Assembly (NCBI GenBank): GCA_002494125.1
Contig: DLBD01000048.1
Span: forward strand, 1-20,566
Direction of reading: 5' to 3'
Source of the DNA: Ruminococcaceae bacterium UBA7030
Lineage (GTDB): Bacteria; Bacillota; Clostridia; Oscillospirales; Acutalibacteraceae
Length of the DNA stretch: 20,566 bases
Shown: positions 1 to 8,303 of the stretch, piece by piece
Position numbering within the stretch: the first letter of the stretch is position 1
Layout: every line of letters begins with the position of its first letter
Notes under the pieces: model-generated
Told to the model about the DNA's origin: nothing
Seen by the model: the letters and a program-made list of their open reading frames with translations, nothing else
Database searches by the model: none
Position numbers and translations under genes: made by a program

Positions 1-47
1 TCTGAAGTGTGCAAGACCTCGAACAACTTTGAAAGGAGAAGAAAGAT

Positions 48-503
48 ATGCGCTTATTAGTCGGCACCTTAGACGGTTATAAACTTGATTCTAAGGGACG
101 TCTTTCTATTCCTACAAAGTGGAGAGAGCGTCTTGGTAAGGAGTTTTATATGGTAAGCGTTACTGTTCGCGGCTGCAAATGTCTTAATCTTTATCCTGAA
201 GAGTATTTTAACGAGATGTACGAATCAATGCAGCACGGCACGGAAAATCAGAAGTACGATGCAATCACAAGCTTTCTTGATAATGCGGAGGAAGCAGTGC
301 TTGACGCACAGGGAAGGTTTACTGTCAACCAAAGGCTTAAGGACGCTGCCGGATTTACAAATGCAACTAATGTAGTATTCAAAGGTAAAGGAAGATTTAT
401 TGAAATCTGGAACACCGAGGAATATGAAAAGATAAACAGCACATATGACCACAACGAGGGTATATATGATTTAATGGACAAGCTTAAGGATAATAAAGAA
501 TAA
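48..503 (+). CDS. mraZ: Transcriptional regulator MraZ
   Basis: MraZ is the DNA-binding regulator normally encoded first in the dcw cluster. It forms ring-shaped oligomers and in studied bacteria controls its own operon. The 151-aa protein shows the two AbrB-like repeats of the family, each with the DxxGR signature: DSKGRLSIP near residue 14 and DAQGRFTVN near residue 86. It is slightly longer than the usual 140-150 aa because of an acidic/basic tail. The start is ATG 48, with AAAGGAG at 32-38 and a 9-nt spacing. Its stop overlaps the rsmH start by one base (TAATG), so the two genes are translationally coupled. Only 47 bp of upstream DNA is in the window, so its promoter and operator cannot be judged. 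Confidence 0.96.
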   Translation: MRLLVGTLDGYKLDSKGRLSIPTKWRERLGKEFYMVSVTVRGCKCLNLYPEEYFNEMYESMQHGTENQKYDAITSFLDNAEEAVLDAQGRFTVNQRLKDAAGFTNATNVVFKGKGRFIEIWNTEEYEKINSTYDHNEGIYDLMDKLKDNKE

Positions 504-1414
504 TGGAGTTTGTGCATAAAAGCGTACTGTTTGACGAGGCGATTGATGCGCTGAAGCTCGACGGTACAAAAACAATCGTTGACGGTACCGCAGGCGGCGG
601 AGGACATTCGAAGGAAATTGCAAAAACCGCAAAAAGACTTATTGCTGTTGACCGTGACCCTGATGCGATAAAGGTTCTTGGCGAAAGACTTTCGGGTTTT
701 GATAATGTGACGATTGTTCATGACAATTTTTCAAACATAAAAAACATACTGAAAAGCCTGAATATAGAAACTATTGACGGTCTTCTTCTTGATCTTGGCG
801 TAAGTTCATTCCAGCTTGATACAGCCGAGAGGGGATTTTCTTTCCATAAGGACGCACCGCTTGATATGCGAATGAGCAAATCGGGCTTGAGCGCTTTCGA
901 TGTTGTGAATAATTACAGTGAGCAGGAGCTTGCCGATGTTATTTTCAAGTATGGAGAAGAAAAGTTTTCTAGAAGAATAGCGTCAAATATTGTCAAAGCA
1001 AGAGCGGACAAGCCTGTTGAAACAACGTTTGAACTTGTTGATATAATCAAAGCTTCGTATCCGCAAAAAGCAATGAGGGATTCACACCCGGCAAGAAAGA
1101 CTTTTCAGGCAATAAGGATTGAGGTTAACGGCGAGCTTGATGTTTTGAAAACGACACTCGACGATGCGTTTTCATTACTTGCATCCGGCGGAAGAATTGC
1201 CGTTATTACTTTTCACTCCCTTGAAGACAGAATAGTGAAAGAAAAGTTTAACGACTGGAGCCGGGGATGTACCTGCCCAAAGGAGTTTCCGGTATGCGTA
1301 TGCGGGAATAAGCCGAAAGGTAAGGCGTTGAAGTCATTGTCGCCAAGCGATGCAGAGCTTGAGAAAAACCCGCGTGCAAGGTCGTCAAGGCTTCGTATAT
1401 TTGAAAAATATTAA
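503..1414 (+). CDS. rsmH: 16S rRNA m4C1402 methyltransferase RsmH (MraW)
   Basis: RsmH uses S-adenosylmethionine to N4-methylate C1402 of 16S rRNA in the decoding centre. It is cytoplasmic and is a constant member of the dcw cluster, although it acts on ribosomes. The 303-aa length is normal. The SAM-binding loop GTAGGGGHS lies at residues 28-36, followed by the acidic VDRD at 49-52. Other family blocks are LDLGVSSFQLD, DMRM, RKTFQAIRIEVN and ITFHSLEDRIVK. The C-terminal part has a Cys-rich stretch (GCTCP...CVCG) and ends in the usual RARSSRLRIFEK. The start ATG 503 overlaps the mraZ stop. The first ribosome site seen is internal to mraZ, which supports coupled translation. Confidence 0.97.
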   Translation: MEFVHKSVLFDEAIDALKLDGTKTIVDGTAGGGGHSKEIAKTAKRLIAVDRDPDAIKVLGERLSGFDNVTIVHDNFSNIKNILKSLNIETIDGLLLDLGVSSFQLDTAERGFSFHKDAPLDMRMSKSGLSAFDVVNNYSEQELADVIFKYGEEKFSRRIASNIVKARADKPVETTFELVDIIKASYPQKAMRDSHPARKTFQAIRIEVNGELDVLKTTLDDAFSLLASGGRIAVITFHSLEDRIVKEKFNDWSRGCTCPKEFPVCVCGNKPKGKALKSLSPSDAELEKNPRARSSRLRIFEKY

Positions 1415-1427
1415 TGTAAATTTATAG

Positions 1428-1435
1428 AAAGGGTG
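1428..1435 (+). promoter_or_regulatory. Ribosome binding site deciding the ftsL start
   Basis: AAAGGGTG at 1428-1435 sits 6 nt before TTG 1442. It overlaps the alternative in-frame GTG at 1433, which therefore cannot use it. This favours TTG 1442 as the ftsL start. Confidence 0.5.
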
Positions 1436-1441
1436 AGTCTG

Positions 1442-1957
1442 TTGACTAATACGAGTGATTTCAGAAGATACTCATATTCGGGCGACGCTGCGCTTGCGAT
1501 TGAAGCGTTCAGCCGCACGAGGTCATCAGCTGCGCCCAAATATACGCCGGAACGAAAAAAAGAGCTTAAGGTAAGAGAGAACACAAAGCTCAAAAGCAAA
1601 ACTCAGCTTAAGGCGGAACAAAAGCTTAACACCTCTGCGGTTTTAGCTATTGTTATTTGTTCTGCTGTTGTTCTTCTTATGCTTTTCGGAGCCATTTCGT
1701 CCATGGCTCAGAAAAACGAACTTACTCATGAGATAGCACGGTATGAAAGACAACTTTCGGTTGCACAAAGTGAAAATACCAGAATCACAAGCGAGCTTGA
1801 TGCGCTTGTGTCTATGAGCTCTATTGACAAGTATGCAGTGGAAGAACTTGGTATGACGAAAATGCAGCCAAACCAAATTAGATATATTAATGTAACGGAA
1901 TTTGAAGAGGGGTATCACGCAGTCGGCGTAGATGCTCTTGAAAGCGTGCAGGAATAA
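1442..1957 (+). CDS. ftsL: Cell division protein FtsL-like
   Basis: This is a small bitopic division protein. FtsL pairs with DivIB/FtsQ and DivIC/FtsB at the septum and activates FtsW and its PBP. From TTG 1442 it has 171 aa: a basic cytoplasmic tail (about 1-63), one hydrophobic segment (about 64-88), and an extracytoplasmic coiled coil (about 89-125) rich in Glu, Gln and Ser. It ends with the FtsL-type motif IDKYAVEELGMTKMQPNQI. Sequence identity in this family is low, so the call rests on topology, that motif, and position between rsmH and the PBP gene. GTG 1433 is an alternative start giving 174 aa. The N-terminal cytoplasmic tail is longer than in many FtsL proteins. DivIC-like proteins share this architecture and are the main alternative. 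Confidence 0.85.
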   Translation: MTNTSDFRRYSYSGDAALAIEAFSRTRSSAAPKYTPERKKELKVRENTKLKSKTQLKAEQKLNTSAVLAIVICSAVVLLMLFGAISSMAQKNELTHEIARYERQLSVAQSENTRITSELDALVSMSSIDKYAVEELGMTKMQPNQIRYINVTEFEEGYHAVGVDALESVQE

Positions 1958-1980
1958 TAAAAATTAACTTATCATAAAAT

Positions 1981-2010
1981 ATTGAGAGCCGGAAAGGTCT
2001 GGCTCTCAAT
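1981..2010 (+). other. Perfect hairpin between ftsL and the PBP gene
   Basis: ATTGAGAGCC (1981-1990) and GGCTCTCAAT (2001-2010) are perfect inverted repeats. The pairing continues inward through G-U, G-C and A-U to an AAGG tetraloop, giving a 13-bp stem. It is followed by an A/T-only stretch without a T-run, so it is not a standard intrinsic terminator. It may be an RNA-processing or stability element within the operon. Confidence 0.6.
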
Positions 2011-2072
2011 AATATATAATATATAAATAAGATAACAATCGTGCGCAAAAAAATATAAGGAGGAAAGATATT

Positions 2073-4415
2073 ATGCAAGCGAACATCAACAAAAGAATGC
2101 TTCAAAGGCTTTTGATATTGGCGGTAGTTATATGCTTCCTCCTTGGCAGTAATATTTTCAGAGTGTTTTATCTTCAGACTGTAAGAGGCGAAGAACTTGC
2201 ACAAAAGGCTGAAAGCCAGCAGATGCAGGATACGGAAATAAGTGCAAAGCGCGGAACGATTTACGACTGCGACGGCACACCTCTTGCCGAGTCGGCAACA
2301 GCTTGGACGATTTTCATTGACCCGCTTGCAATTACAATTGCAAAAGAGGAGGGCGACAGCGACGAGCAGATTGCCGCAAAGGAGAAGAAAAGCGAAGAGA
2401 GAAGAACGCTTATAGTCAACACCCTTGCAGAGCTTTTTGAATATGACGACGAACAAAAAGAAAAGCTTAAGGAAAAGTCGCTTGCCGACAATCATTACGA
2501 GGTTGTTGAAAAGCAGGTCGAAAATAACATAAAAGAAAAGATTTCCGATTTCGTTGCAGAAAACGACCTTAATTGCATCGGTATGGAAGAAACGACAAAA
2601 AGGTACTATCCTTACGGCGACCTTGCTTCAAGTGTTATCGGCTTTACAGGCGCCGACGACCAAGGTCTTGCGGGAATAGAGGCATATTATAACGATGAGC
2701 TTACAGGTACTAATGGAAGAGTCATAACTGCAAAGGATGCAATATCGAATAATATTTCGGATGACTACGCTACGTCAGTTGAGGCAACGGACGGCAACTC
2801 TCTTGTTCTTACGATTAACCAATCAATCCAATATTATCTTGAAAAGGATTTGCGTGAAACTATTGACAGATATAACGCAAAGGGTGCTTACGGCGTAGTG
2901 ATGAACTGCAAAACAGGAGCGGTTCTTGCAATGAGCTCACTTCCGGATTTTGACTGTAACAATCCCTATACAATCACAAATGATATGTTTATAGACATAT
3001 ATGAGAAAAGGCTCAGGGAAGAAAAGGAAAACCAGATTGCCGCTCTTAAAGCAAAGGGCGAGGATTACAGCAAAATTGACACAAGCGATAAGGCAATAAG
3101 CCAGGAGGCGGAAAGCCTTGCAGTACAAAATCAATGGAGAAACTTTAATGTTTCAGACACCTATGTACCGGGTTCGGTATTCAAAACCTTTATTGCGTCG
3201 GCTGCGCTTGAGGAAAAGGTTGTTTCTCTTGACACCACCTATACCTGCACGGGTTCAATTCAGGTTGGCGAGTACACTATGAAATGCCACTATCATCCCG
3301 GTCATGGTACAGAAACTTTTACCCAGGGACTTGAGAATTCCTGTAACCCGTTCTTCATAACAGTCGGTCAGAAGCTTGGAGTACATAACTATTTCAAATA
3401 CTTTGATGCATTTGGATTTACACAGACGACGGGTATTGACCTTCCCGGCGAGGCTTCACCGCAGTACTACAAAGAACAACAGTACGGCATCGTTGAGCTT
3501 TCGTCAGCTTCCTTCGGTCAGACAAACTCACTTACTCCGATTCAGGTTTGCACAGGACTTTGTGCTATTGCAAACGGCGGCAAGCTTGTTCAGCCTTATC
3601 TTGTTTCATCAATAGTTGATTCAGAGGGTAAAACAGTTAAAAAGACAGAGCCTAAGGTAGTCCGTCAGGTTATAAGCGAGGAAACCGCACAGACAGTAAG
3701 AGGTATGATGAAATCCGTTGTTGACAACGGTACAGGTAAAAACGGTTATGTAGCAGGCTACAGTGTAGGCGGTAAAACAGGTACTTCAACAAAGCTCGGC
3801 GAATCAAAAGAGGGAGAAGGCGATAAATACATTATCTCATTCGCCGCTATCGCACCAAGCTATGACCCTGAAATCGCAATGCTCATTATCGTCGACGAGC
3901 CTAATGAGGACTTAGGCGGCGGCGCAATCTGCGCCCCTATTGCAGCAGACGTAATTTCCCAGTCGATGCCGCTTCTCGGTATTGAGCCGAAATACAGCGA
4001 AGATGAAATGGAAAAGTTATCGGCTTATGCTCCTAACGTAACAGGACAAAAGCTTTCAAGTGCTAAAGAAGCTCTTGATGAAAGCAAACTCAATTATGTC
4101 GTTATAGGAGATGGCGATACTGTTGTAAGGCAGAATCCCTCTTCAGCATCAAAGATTCCGAGCTCAGGAACGATTTACCTTTATACTGATGACACCGGTA
4201 AAGAGATGACAACAGTACCCGACTTTACAGGACTTACTCTTTCAGAGGCAACGAGTCTTGCACAGTCGAGCGGACTTAATATAGAGGTATCAGGTAACGA
4301 TGTTTCAAACGGAAATGTAGTTGCCTATAAACAGAGCGATGACGCTCAGTCCGAAGTTGAAAAGGGAACGGTTATCACCGTAATATTTAAGAATATGCAG
4401 TCTGTACTGGACTGA
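2073..4415 (+). CDS. ftsI: Divisional penicillin-binding protein (FtsI/SpoVD family, class B, two PASTA domains)
   Basis: This is a membrane-anchored D,D-transpeptidase that cross-links septal peptidoglycan together with FtsW. It has 780 aa. A basic N-terminus is followed by one membrane segment (about 12-34) and a PBP dimerisation region that starts with the family motif AKRGTIYDCDG (58-68). The transpeptidase domain has the active-site tetrad SVFK (S368, K371), SCN (423-425) and KTG (568-570). Two PASTA repeats occupy about 652-707 and 713-775. The start ATG 2073 has a strong AAGGAGG (2057-2063) with 9-nt spacing. The segment of about 50 residues between NNPY (297-300) and WRNF (355-358) is longer than I expect for SpoVD/Pbp2B and is Lys/Glu-rich. 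Whether this serves vegetative division, sporulation (SpoVD) or both cannot be read from sequence. It is the only PBP at a site where Bacillus has two. Confidence 0.93.
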   Translation: MQANINKRMLQRLLILAVVICFLLGSNIFRVFYLQTVRGEELAQKAESQQMQDTEISAKRGTIYDCDGTPLAESATAWTIFIDPLAITIAKEEGDSDEQIAAKEKKSEERRTLIVNTLAELFEYDDEQKEKLKEKSLADNHYEVVEKQVENNIKEKISDFVAENDLNCIGMEETTKRYYPYGDLASSVIGFTGADDQGLAGIEAYYNDELTGTNGRVITAKDAISNNISDDYATSVEATDGNSLVLTINQSIQYYLEKDLRETIDRYNAKGAYGVVMNCKTGAVLAMSSLPDFDCNNPYTITNDMFIDIYEKRLREEKENQIAALKAKGEDYSKIDTSDKAISQEAESLAVQNQWRNFNVSDTYVPGSVFKTFIASAALEEKVVSLDTTYTCTGSIQVGEYTMKCHYHPGHGTETFTQGLENSCNPFFITVGQKLGVHNYFKYFDAFGFTQTTGIDLPGEASPQYYKEQQYGIVELSSASFGQTNSLTPIQVCTGLCAIANGGKLVQPYLVSSIVDSEGKTVKKTEPKVVRQVISEETAQTVRGMMKSVVDNGTGKNGYVAGYSVGGKTGTSTKLGESKEGEGDKYIISFAAIAPSYDPEIAMLIIVDEPNEDLGGGAICAPIAADVISQSMPLLGIEPKYSEDEMEKLSAYAPNVTGQKLSSAKEALDESKLNYVVIGDGDTVVRQNPSSASKIPSSGTIYLYTDDTGKEMTTVPDFTGLTLSEATSLAQSSGLNIEVSGNDVSNGNVVAYKQSDDAQSEVEKGTVITVIFKNMQSVLD

Positions 4416-4416
4416 T

Positions 4417-4424
4417 AAGGATGG
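4417..4424 (+). promoter_or_regulatory. Ribosome binding site deciding the murE start
   Basis: AAGGATGG at 4417-4424 lies 8 nt before ATG 4433. It directly abuts the earlier in-frame ATG 4421, which would have no usable spacing. This supports ATG 4433 and puts the site just after the PBP stop codon. Confidence 0.6.
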
Positions 4425-4432
4425 TAAGACAA

Positions 4433-5875
4433 ATGAAATTATCAGAGATATTAAAAGGAATTGAAGTAATCGGCACTTATGATGAAACTGAAGTTTTGGA
4501 TGTAACCCAGGATTCAAGACTTGTTAAGGAGGGCTCGCTCTTTGTATGTGTAAAGGGCGCAGCGTTCGATGGCCATTCTGTCGCAAAGGAAATGCTCGAC
4601 AACGGCGCTGCATGCGTTGTTGTTGAGAGAGATCTCGGCCTTCCTCATCAGGTGCTTGTAAAGGACACAAGGCAGGTGTTCTCCTTCATCTGTGCAAATT
4701 TCTACGGCAATCCGGCAAAAAAGCTCAAGCTTATTGGTATAACGGGTACAAACGGAAAAACAACAACCTCTTTCCTAATTAAGCAGATACTTGAAAATTC
4801 AGGTAAAAAGGTTGGTCTTATCGGTACCGTACAGAATATGATAGGCGATGAAATCTATCCTGCAAAGTTCACGACTCCTGACCCGTATGAGCTGCAAAAA
4901 CTTTTTAAGATGATGGTTGACGCAAATTGCGAATACTGTGTTATGGAAGTTTCTTCACAGGCTCTTGCGCAGGGCAGGGTAAACGGACTTCGCTTTGCAA
5001 TAGGCGCCTTCACAAATCTTACCCAGGACCATCTTGACTATCATAAAACCTGGGAAAACTACTTTAATGCAAAACGCATTCTTTTTGAAAACAGCGACAT
5101 AGCAGTTACAAACGCTGACGATGAAAACGGTCTTGAAATAATTAAGGGACTTGATTTTGAAAAGGTTGTAACCTATGCGGTAAATACAAACGACGCAACC
5201 TATGTTGCAAAGAATGTAACCTTTAAGCCGAGCGGAGTTGAATATGAGCTCGTCGGAATTGACGGCATCGGAAGATGTAACTGTCCTATCCCGGGCAGGT
5301 TTTCGGTTTATAACTCGCTTTGTGCAGCAAGTTGTGCTCTTGCATTAGGAATCGAATACAACGATGTTCTTCTTGCTATAAGCAAGTCAAACGGCGTTAA
5401 GGGTAGAATTGAGGTTGTACCGACTCCGGATAAGGACTACACAATCATAATCGACTATGCACATTCACCCGACGGGCTTGAAAATATTATTTCATCCTTA
5501 AGGGAGATTGCAAAGGGAAGAGTAGTTACTCTTTTCGGTTGCGGCGGCGACAGAGATAAAACAAAGCGTCCGAAGATGGGCAGAATTGCCGCAGAGCTTT
5601 CGGATTTCTGTATTGTAACATCTGATAATCCACGTTCTGAAGACCCCGATTCAATTATTGAAGATATCCTTGTTGGTATGAAAGATATCAAAACTCCTTA
5701 TGAGGTTGTATGTAACCGTAAGGACGCAATAAGATATGCAATTGAAAATGCAAAGACTGATGATATTATTCTTCTTGCAGGTAAAGGACATGAAACCTAT
5801 CAGATTCTTCCGACAGGTACGATTCATTTTGATGAAAGAGAAGTAATAGCCGAAATTATGGCTGATTTGGGATAA
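4433..5875 (+). CDS. murE: UDP-MurNAc-tripeptide synthetase MurE (meso-DAP type)
   Basis: MurE is a cytoplasmic ATP-dependent ligase that adds the third stem-peptide residue to UDP-MurNAc-L-Ala-D-Glu. From ATG 4433 it has 480 aa, which is normal. The N-terminal UDP-binding domain includes TQDSRLVKEGSLFVCVKG. The ATP-binding loop is GTNGKTT (105-111), followed by TTPDPYELQ, EVSSQAL and DHLDYH. NAKRILF near residue 213 carries the lysine that is carbamylated in the family. The C-terminal domain has the DNPR motif (398-401) followed by SEDP, the pattern associated with meso-diaminopimelate-adding enzymes rather than lysine-adding ones. DAP-type peptidoglycan is therefore inferred. The upstream ATG 4421 would add four residues but lacks a usable ribosome site. 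murF follows one base after the stop. Confidence 0.96.
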   Translation: MKLSEILKGIEVIGTYDETEVLDVTQDSRLVKEGSLFVCVKGAAFDGHSVAKEMLDNGAACVVVERDLGLPHQVLVKDTRQVFSFICANFYGNPAKKLKLIGITGTNGKTTTSFLIKQILENSGKKVGLIGTVQNMIGDEIYPAKFTTPDPYELQKLFKMMVDANCEYCVMEVSSQALAQGRVNGLRFAIGAFTNLTQDHLDYHKTWENYFNAKRILFENSDIAVTNADDENGLEIIKGLDFEKVVTYAVNTNDATYVAKNVTFKPSGVEYELVGIDGIGRCNCPIPGRFSVYNSLCAASCALALGIEYNDVLLAISKSNGVKGRIEVVPTPDKDYTIIIDYAHSPDGLENIISSLREIAKGRVVTLFGCGGDRDKTKRPKMGRIAAELSDFCIVTSDNPRSEDPDSIIEDILVGMKDIKTPYEVVCNRKDAIRYAIENAKTDDIILLAGKGHETYQILPTGTIHFDEREVIAEIMADLG

Positions 5876-5876
5876 T

Positions 5877-7235
5877 ATGGAAGTTTTAACTTTAAGTGAA
5901 ATAGCAAGGGCGCTCGGCGCTTCGTACAATAAAGATGTTGAACTAAACGGCGTTTGTATTGACACAAGAAAGATAACAAAGGGCTGCCTCTTCATTTGTA
6001 TAAAGGGTGAAAGGTTTGACGCCCATGAGTTTATAAACGAGGCGTATGAAAAGGGTGCAGCCGCTGTTATGATAGACAGAGATATTGAGCCTGACGGTTG
6101 CTTTGTTAAGGTTGATAACACGTCAAAGGCGCTTCTTGACCTTGGAGCGTACTATCGCTCAAAATTCAGTATTCCTCTTGTTGGACTTACCGGTTCAGTC
6201 GGAAAGACGACTACAAAGGAATTTACATATCTTGTTGTCAGCGCAAAGTATAATGCGATAAAAACACTCGGCAATCTAAATAACGAAATCGGGCTGCCGC
6301 AAATGCTTTTCACAATCGACAACAGTGTGGAGGCAGCAGTTATTGAAATGGGTATGAACCATTTTGGCGAAATACATCGCCTTGCCTGTGCTGCAAAACC
6401 GACAATCGGACTGATAACAAATATTGGTGTTTCCCATATTGAGAACCTCGGTTCAAGGCAGGGAATACTCAAGGCAAAGTTAGAGCTTCTCGATGGGCTT
6501 GAAAAAGGTGCTCCGCTTATATTAAACGGCGACAATGACCTTCTTAAAACTGTTAAAAGCGACGAATATGATATTCGCTTTTGCGGTATTGAAAATGAAG
6601 ACTGCGACTATCTTGCAAAAAATATTTCACAGTCCGATACCTCAACAAGCTTTGATATTATATATGGAGAAAAAAAGCAGAGCGTTACTATACCGACAAT
6701 AGGAATTCACAATGTATATAATGCTCTTTCGGCTTTTGCCGTAGGTCAGGCTCTTGACATTGATTCTCAGCTTTGCGCAAATGCGCTTGCAAAATATATT
6801 CCCGAGGGAATGAGGCAAAAAACAGTAAAGCTCGGCTCCATAACCTGTATTGAGGATTGCTATAACGCAAGCCCTGATTCAATGAGAGCTGCAATCAGAA
6901 CTCTTTCAAACACACAGGGCAAAAGAAAAATTGCAGTCCTTTCCGATATGCTTGAACTTGGCGAGTATTCAAAAAGTGCTCACGAGGAGGTCGGAAGACT
7001 CGTCGGTGAAAACAAAATTGATATGCTTTATTGTTTCGGCGAAGCCTCAAAATATATGGCGGATGAGTGTAAAAAGTATGACACCCGAGTCAATTATTTT
7101 GAGAATAAAGAAGAGCTTACTAAAAATCTTCTTGAAAACATTAAAGAAGATGACACAATTATCTTTAAGGCTTCAAGAGGAATGAAGCTTGAGGATGTAA
7201 TCCATAGTGTTTATGACAGGTGGGAAAAGAAATGA
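5877..7235 (+). CDS. murF: UDP-MurNAc-tripeptide:D-Ala-D-Ala ligase MurF
   Basis: MurF is a cytoplasmic Mur ligase that joins D-Ala-D-Ala to the tripeptide precursor made by MurE, completing the pentapeptide. It has 452 aa, the usual size. Visible blocks are the N-terminal DTRKITKGCLFICIKG, the ATP loop GSVGKTTT (106-113), NLNNEIG (133-139), EMGMNHFGEI (from 157), NIGVSHIENLGS and DCYNASPDSM, then LSDMLELGEYS in the C-terminal domain. The start ATG 5877 lies one base after the murE stop with no strong Shine-Dalgarno match, so it probably depends on translational coupling. Its stop TGA overlaps the mraY start (ATGA). In Bacillus, murF lies outside this cluster, so its place between murE and mraY resembles the Gram-negative and clostridial layout. 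Confidence 0.96.
   Translation: MEVLTLSEIARALGASYNKDVELNGVCIDTRKITKGCLFICIKGERFDAHEFINEAYEKGAAAVMIDRDIEPDGCFVKVDNTSKALLDLGAYYRSKFSIPLVGLTGSVGKTTTKEFTYLVVSAKYNAIKTLGNLNNEIGLPQMLFTIDNSVEAAVIEMGMNHFGEIHRLACAAKPTIGLITNIGVSHIENLGSRQGILKAKLELLDGLEKGAPLILNGDNDLLKTVKSDEYDIRFCGIENEDCDYLAKNISQSDTSTSFDIIYGEKKQSVTIPTIGIHNVYNALSAFAVGQALDIDSQLCANALAKYIPEGMRQKTVKLGSITCIEDCYNASPDSMRAAIRTLSNTQGKRKIAVLSDMLELGEYSKSAHEEVGRLVGENKIDMLYCFGEASKYMADECKKYDTRVNYFENKEELTKNLLENIKEDDTIIFKASRGMKLEDVIHSVYDRWEKK
7218..7224 (+). promoter_or_regulatory. Ribosome binding site deciding the mraY start
   Basis: AGGTGGG at 7218-7224 is 7 nt before ATG 7232. The alternative in-frame GTG at 7220 lies inside this site and is therefore unlikely. 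ATG 7232 forms an ATGA overlap with the murF stop. Confidence 0.65.
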
Positions 7236-8272
7236 ATAGTATAGCAATTATAATTATATCAATAGTAGCAGCTTTCGGTATAACAGCCGCTCTCGGCTTT
7301 ATTGTAATTCCGTGGCTGAGAAAGCTTAAGTTCGGACAGACTATTCTTGAGATAGGTCCGTCGTGGCACAAGTCAAAACAGGGCACACCTAATATGGGCG
7401 GAATTATGTTCATTATAGGTATCTTTGTTTCGTTTATCTGCAGCGCACTTATTGCTCATTTCAGCGGCGCAAAACTTATATCTGATTTTCTTGTGCTTTT
7501 CCCGAAGAGCGACATAGTTCTTCTTATTGCAGGACTTCTTCTTGCACTCGGATTTGGTATAGTCGGATTTACCGATGATTTTATCAAGATTAAGCTTAAG
7601 AGAAATGAAGGGCTTTCCGCAAAGCAAAAGACACTCGGTCAGCTTGTTGTAACGCTCGGTTTTGTCGCAACCCTTTGGTTTTCGCATAATACCACGTGGA
7701 ATATTCCGTTTCTCGGTACGGTATGCTTTGAAAAAAATCCATTTTTAATCGTAGTATTCTGGCTTGTTTCTATTTTTATCGTTTACGGAACGGTTAATTC
7801 CGTAAATCTTACCGACGGTATTGACGGACTTTGCTCATCGGTAACGGTAACTGTTGCAATAACATTCATCATTCTCGGTAAGATGCAGGGATATCTTGGG
7901 CAGCAGCTTTTCGCAGGCGCGCTTCTCGGCGGTGTTCTCGGCTTTCTTTGCTGGAACTGGAATCCTGCTAAAACCTTTATGGGCGATACAGGCTCTCTCT
8001 TCCTCGGCGGAATGGTTGTAGCTCTCGGATATATGTGTAAATGCCCGCTTCTTCTTTTACCTATAGGAATTGTCTATGTCTGCGAAACTATGAGCGATAT
8101 TATTCAGATAGGCTATTTCAAGATGACTCACGGCAAGCGTGTATTCAAGATGGCTCCCATTCACCACCACTTTGAAATGTGCGGTTGGAAGGAAAAGAAA
8201 ATATGTGTAGTATTTTCTCTTGTAAATCTTGTCGGCTGTGCACTCGGCGTAGTGCTTGCATATTTTTCATAA
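7232..8272 (+). CDS. mraY: Phospho-MurNAc-pentapeptide translocase MraY (lipid I synthase)
   Basis: MraY is a multi-pass membrane enzyme that transfers phospho-MurNAc-pentapeptide from UDP to undecaprenyl phosphate, forming lipid I. It has 346 aa and about ten hydrophobic segments. Family signatures are KQGTPNMGG (49-57), the Mg-binding FTDD (DD at 115-116), NLTDGIDGL (192-200), FMGDTGS (catalytic-site Asp252) and PIHHHFE (HHHFE 311-315). All the key acidic residues and the His cluster expected in an active enzyme are present. The chosen ATG 7232 gives an ATGA overlap with murF and good ribosome spacing. In many Firmicutes and Proteobacteria murD comes next. Here only 31 bp separate mraY from ftsW, so murD must lie elsewhere in the genome. 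Confidence 0.97.
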   Translation: MNSIAIIIISIVAAFGITAALGFIVIPWLRKLKFGQTILEIGPSWHKSKQGTPNMGGIMFIIGIFVSFICSALIAHFSGAKLISDFLVLFPKSDIVLLIAGLLLALGFGIVGFTDDFIKIKLKRNEGLSAKQKTLGQLVVTLGFVATLWFSHNTTWNIPFLGTVCFEKNPFLIVVFWLVSIFIVYGTVNSVNLTDGIDGLCSSVTVTVAITFIILGKMQGYLGQQLFAGALLGGVLGFLCWNWNPAKTFMGDTGSLFLGGMVVALGYMCKCPLLLLPIGIVYVCETMSDIIQIGYFKMTHGKRVFKMAPIHHHFEMCGWKEKKICVVFSLVNLVGCALGVVLAYFS

Positions 8273-8303
8273 AATAAAAAACTAATTCGAAAGGAGTGTT
8301 AAT

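Noticed and set aside
1..47. MraZ-binding repeats upstream of mraZ
   Set aside because: Only a ribosome site is clear in these 47 bases; no convincing set of direct repeats. The operator may lie left of the window.
2015..2020. TATAAT as an internal promoter for the PBP gene
   Set aside because: No -35-like hexamer is found 16-18 bp upstream, and the motif is expected by chance in this A/T-only stretch.
7220..7231. GTG 7220 as the mraY start
   Set aside because: It lies inside the ribosome binding site used by ATG 7232, which forms a standard ATGA overlap with murF.
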